From the NCBI GenBank assembly GCA_011088215.1, contig JAALKD010000033.1, positions 1-36,372 on the forward strand: a stretch of 36,372 bases of DNA, given 5' to 3'. Within the stretch, counting starts at the first letter, position 1, and each line of letters starts with the position of its first letter. This stretch comes from Sphingomonadales bacterium (GTDB taxonomy: Bacteria; Pseudomonadota; Alphaproteobacteria; Sphingomonadales; Kordiimonadaceae). The notes under the pieces were generated by a model. It saw nothing but the letters and a program-made list of their open reading frames with translations, had not been told where the DNA came from and did no database searches. Both the position numbers and the translations under genes were made by a program. Below are positions 33,339-36,372 of this stretch, one piece after another.

Positions 33339-33911
33339 ATGCCAATACCCAGTTGGACAGACGCGTTTTTCCAAGCGCTGAGCTATAGCGATGCAACGAT
33401 AGCGTTGGCTCGTTACTGGCACAGCTTGCCGCGCGAAGACGGCAAAATCTGCCCTCAGCGCGCGCAATTTCAACTAACAGCGATAGCGCCGCACCTGGAT
33501 GAAATCTACTTGAGCAGATGGCGCGAACCCGGCGAGTTGATTGTGTTGGCCTGTGGCAGCAAGCTTGTTGAAATGCTCGGCGAAGATATTACCGGCAAGG
33601 ATATTTTCGCTCTCTCGCACCTTCAAAGTGTACCGGAACAGGTGCAATACTACGATAATCTGCGGTCCCAGCCCTGCGCTGGTGTATTGAACCGTTGGGG
33701 CGCAAACATGAGCGAACGGCCTTTTGTTTACCGAACGGTTCAACTACCTTTGCTGAACAAAGAGGGTGAAGCAAATTTCTTCATTGGTACCGGCGTCATT
33801 CGGTCAGCCAAAAAGGTAAGCGACAGGCTTAGCGACGATAAGAATGTCAGTGTCGAACATCAGGAACAGGTGTTTCTCGACATTGGTGCTGGCATACCGG
33901 ACACTGAATAA
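33339..33911 (+). CDS. Single-domain PAS protein (PAS_5-like), second of the pair
   Basis: About 190 residues. ATIALARYWHSLPREDGKICPQRAQFQLTAIAPHLDEIYLSRW aligns with ALLDYW..CPNKKDFMPMKMGKYLPDVFLAEW in the gene 84 bp upstream, and IVLACGSKLVEMLGEDITGKDIF, VQLPLLNKEGEANFFIGTGVI continue the match, so they are tandem paralogs. The tail ends in DIGAGIPDTE, like DIGFGIPADLP in the gene at 7406. The ATG at 33339 fits the homology; a TTG at 33327 has a better AGGA. Confidence 0.72.
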   Translation: MPIPSWTDAFFQALSYSDATIALARYWHSLPREDGKICPQRAQFQLTAIAPHLDEIYLSRWREPGELIVLACGSKLVEMLGEDITGKDIFALSHLQSVPEQVQYYDNLRSQPCAGVLNRWGANMSERPFVYRTVQLPLLNKEGEANFFIGTGVIRSAKKVSDRLSDDKNVSVEHQEQVFLDIGAGIPDTE

Positions 33912-33944
33912 CGCGATTTTTCTCAACGTCAGAAGATCACCCTT

Positions 33945-33987
33945 AAAGCAACACCAGCTGCTAAACTGGTGTTGCTTTACTTTTTTT
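33945..33987 (+). terminator. Rho-independent terminator after the PAS pair
   Basis: AAAGCAACACCAG and CTGGTGTTGCTTT form a perfect 13-bp stem around an 8-base loop, then ACTTTTTTT. It lies about 34 bp after the stop of the second PAS gene and before the convergent astB end. Confidence 0.92.
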
Positions 33988-34022
33988 AAAATCTGTGCAG
34001 CTTAGCCAATGGCGCAGCTTAT

Positions 34023-36372
<2,350 letters not shown>

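Overview
The window looks like a chromosomal segment of a Gram-negative alphaproteobacterium. The evidence is the gene content and order (lgt-midA-pgeF, prs-rplY-pth-ychF, a MaoC protein, YbjN-proC, ubiK), moderately high GC, ATGA-type overlaps, Tat and lipoprotein signals, and several one-domain PAS proteins of the type common in Kordiimonas/Rhodospirillales-like marine lineages. The placement below class level is a guess. No rRNA, tRNA, CRISPR array, insertion sequence or integrase was seen.

Layout. 1-2.3 kb: 3' part of proC, a YbjN protein, ubiK, and a MmcQ/YjbR gene broken by an in-frame TGA. 2.3-3.65 kb: a DUF1697 gene and an AT-rich DUF2971 gene that looks acquired. 3.7-10.2 kb: lgt-midA, then a small insertion (cysteine-hairpin secreted protein, exported FAD oxidoreductase, PAS protein), then pgeF and prs with a clear terminator. 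10.2-19.3 kb: an accessory block with a KAP-family P-loop NTPase, a Fur-type divergent heme/iron locus (TonB receptor plus cytochrome b561, facing a DUF6607 lipoprotein), two secreted paralogs (one broken by a stop) and a periplasmic solute-binding-like protein. 19.3-22.2 kb: rplY (frameshifted before its acidic tail), pth, ychF. 22.2-30.2 kb: a second accessory block, described next, plus an amidohydrolase broken by an in-frame TGA, a DUF3108 protein and an FMN 2-hydroxyacid oxidase. 30.4-36.4 kb: MaoC dehydratase, msrPQ, two PAS proteins, and astD-astB of arginine catabolism.

The most unusual item is 22240-26349: five tandem paralogous multi-pass membrane proteins on the minus strand, with a DUF2007/zinc-ribbon membrane protein translationally coupled among them. 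All share a signature of the form [SA]R-x-[WL]WE-x2-LN-x-Q-[LI]LS followed by WF and, in four of them, a DRI. I do not recognise the family. A second theme is gene decay: three genes are interrupted by one in-frame stop each with no frameshift (1944-2267, 16802-17446, 26408-27715), and two more by frameshifts (rplY tail, second membrane paralog). A third is regulation: two near-perfect CRP-type palindromes, a pair of Fur-like boxes, and a three-copy 14-bp-phased repeat in front of a PAS gene.
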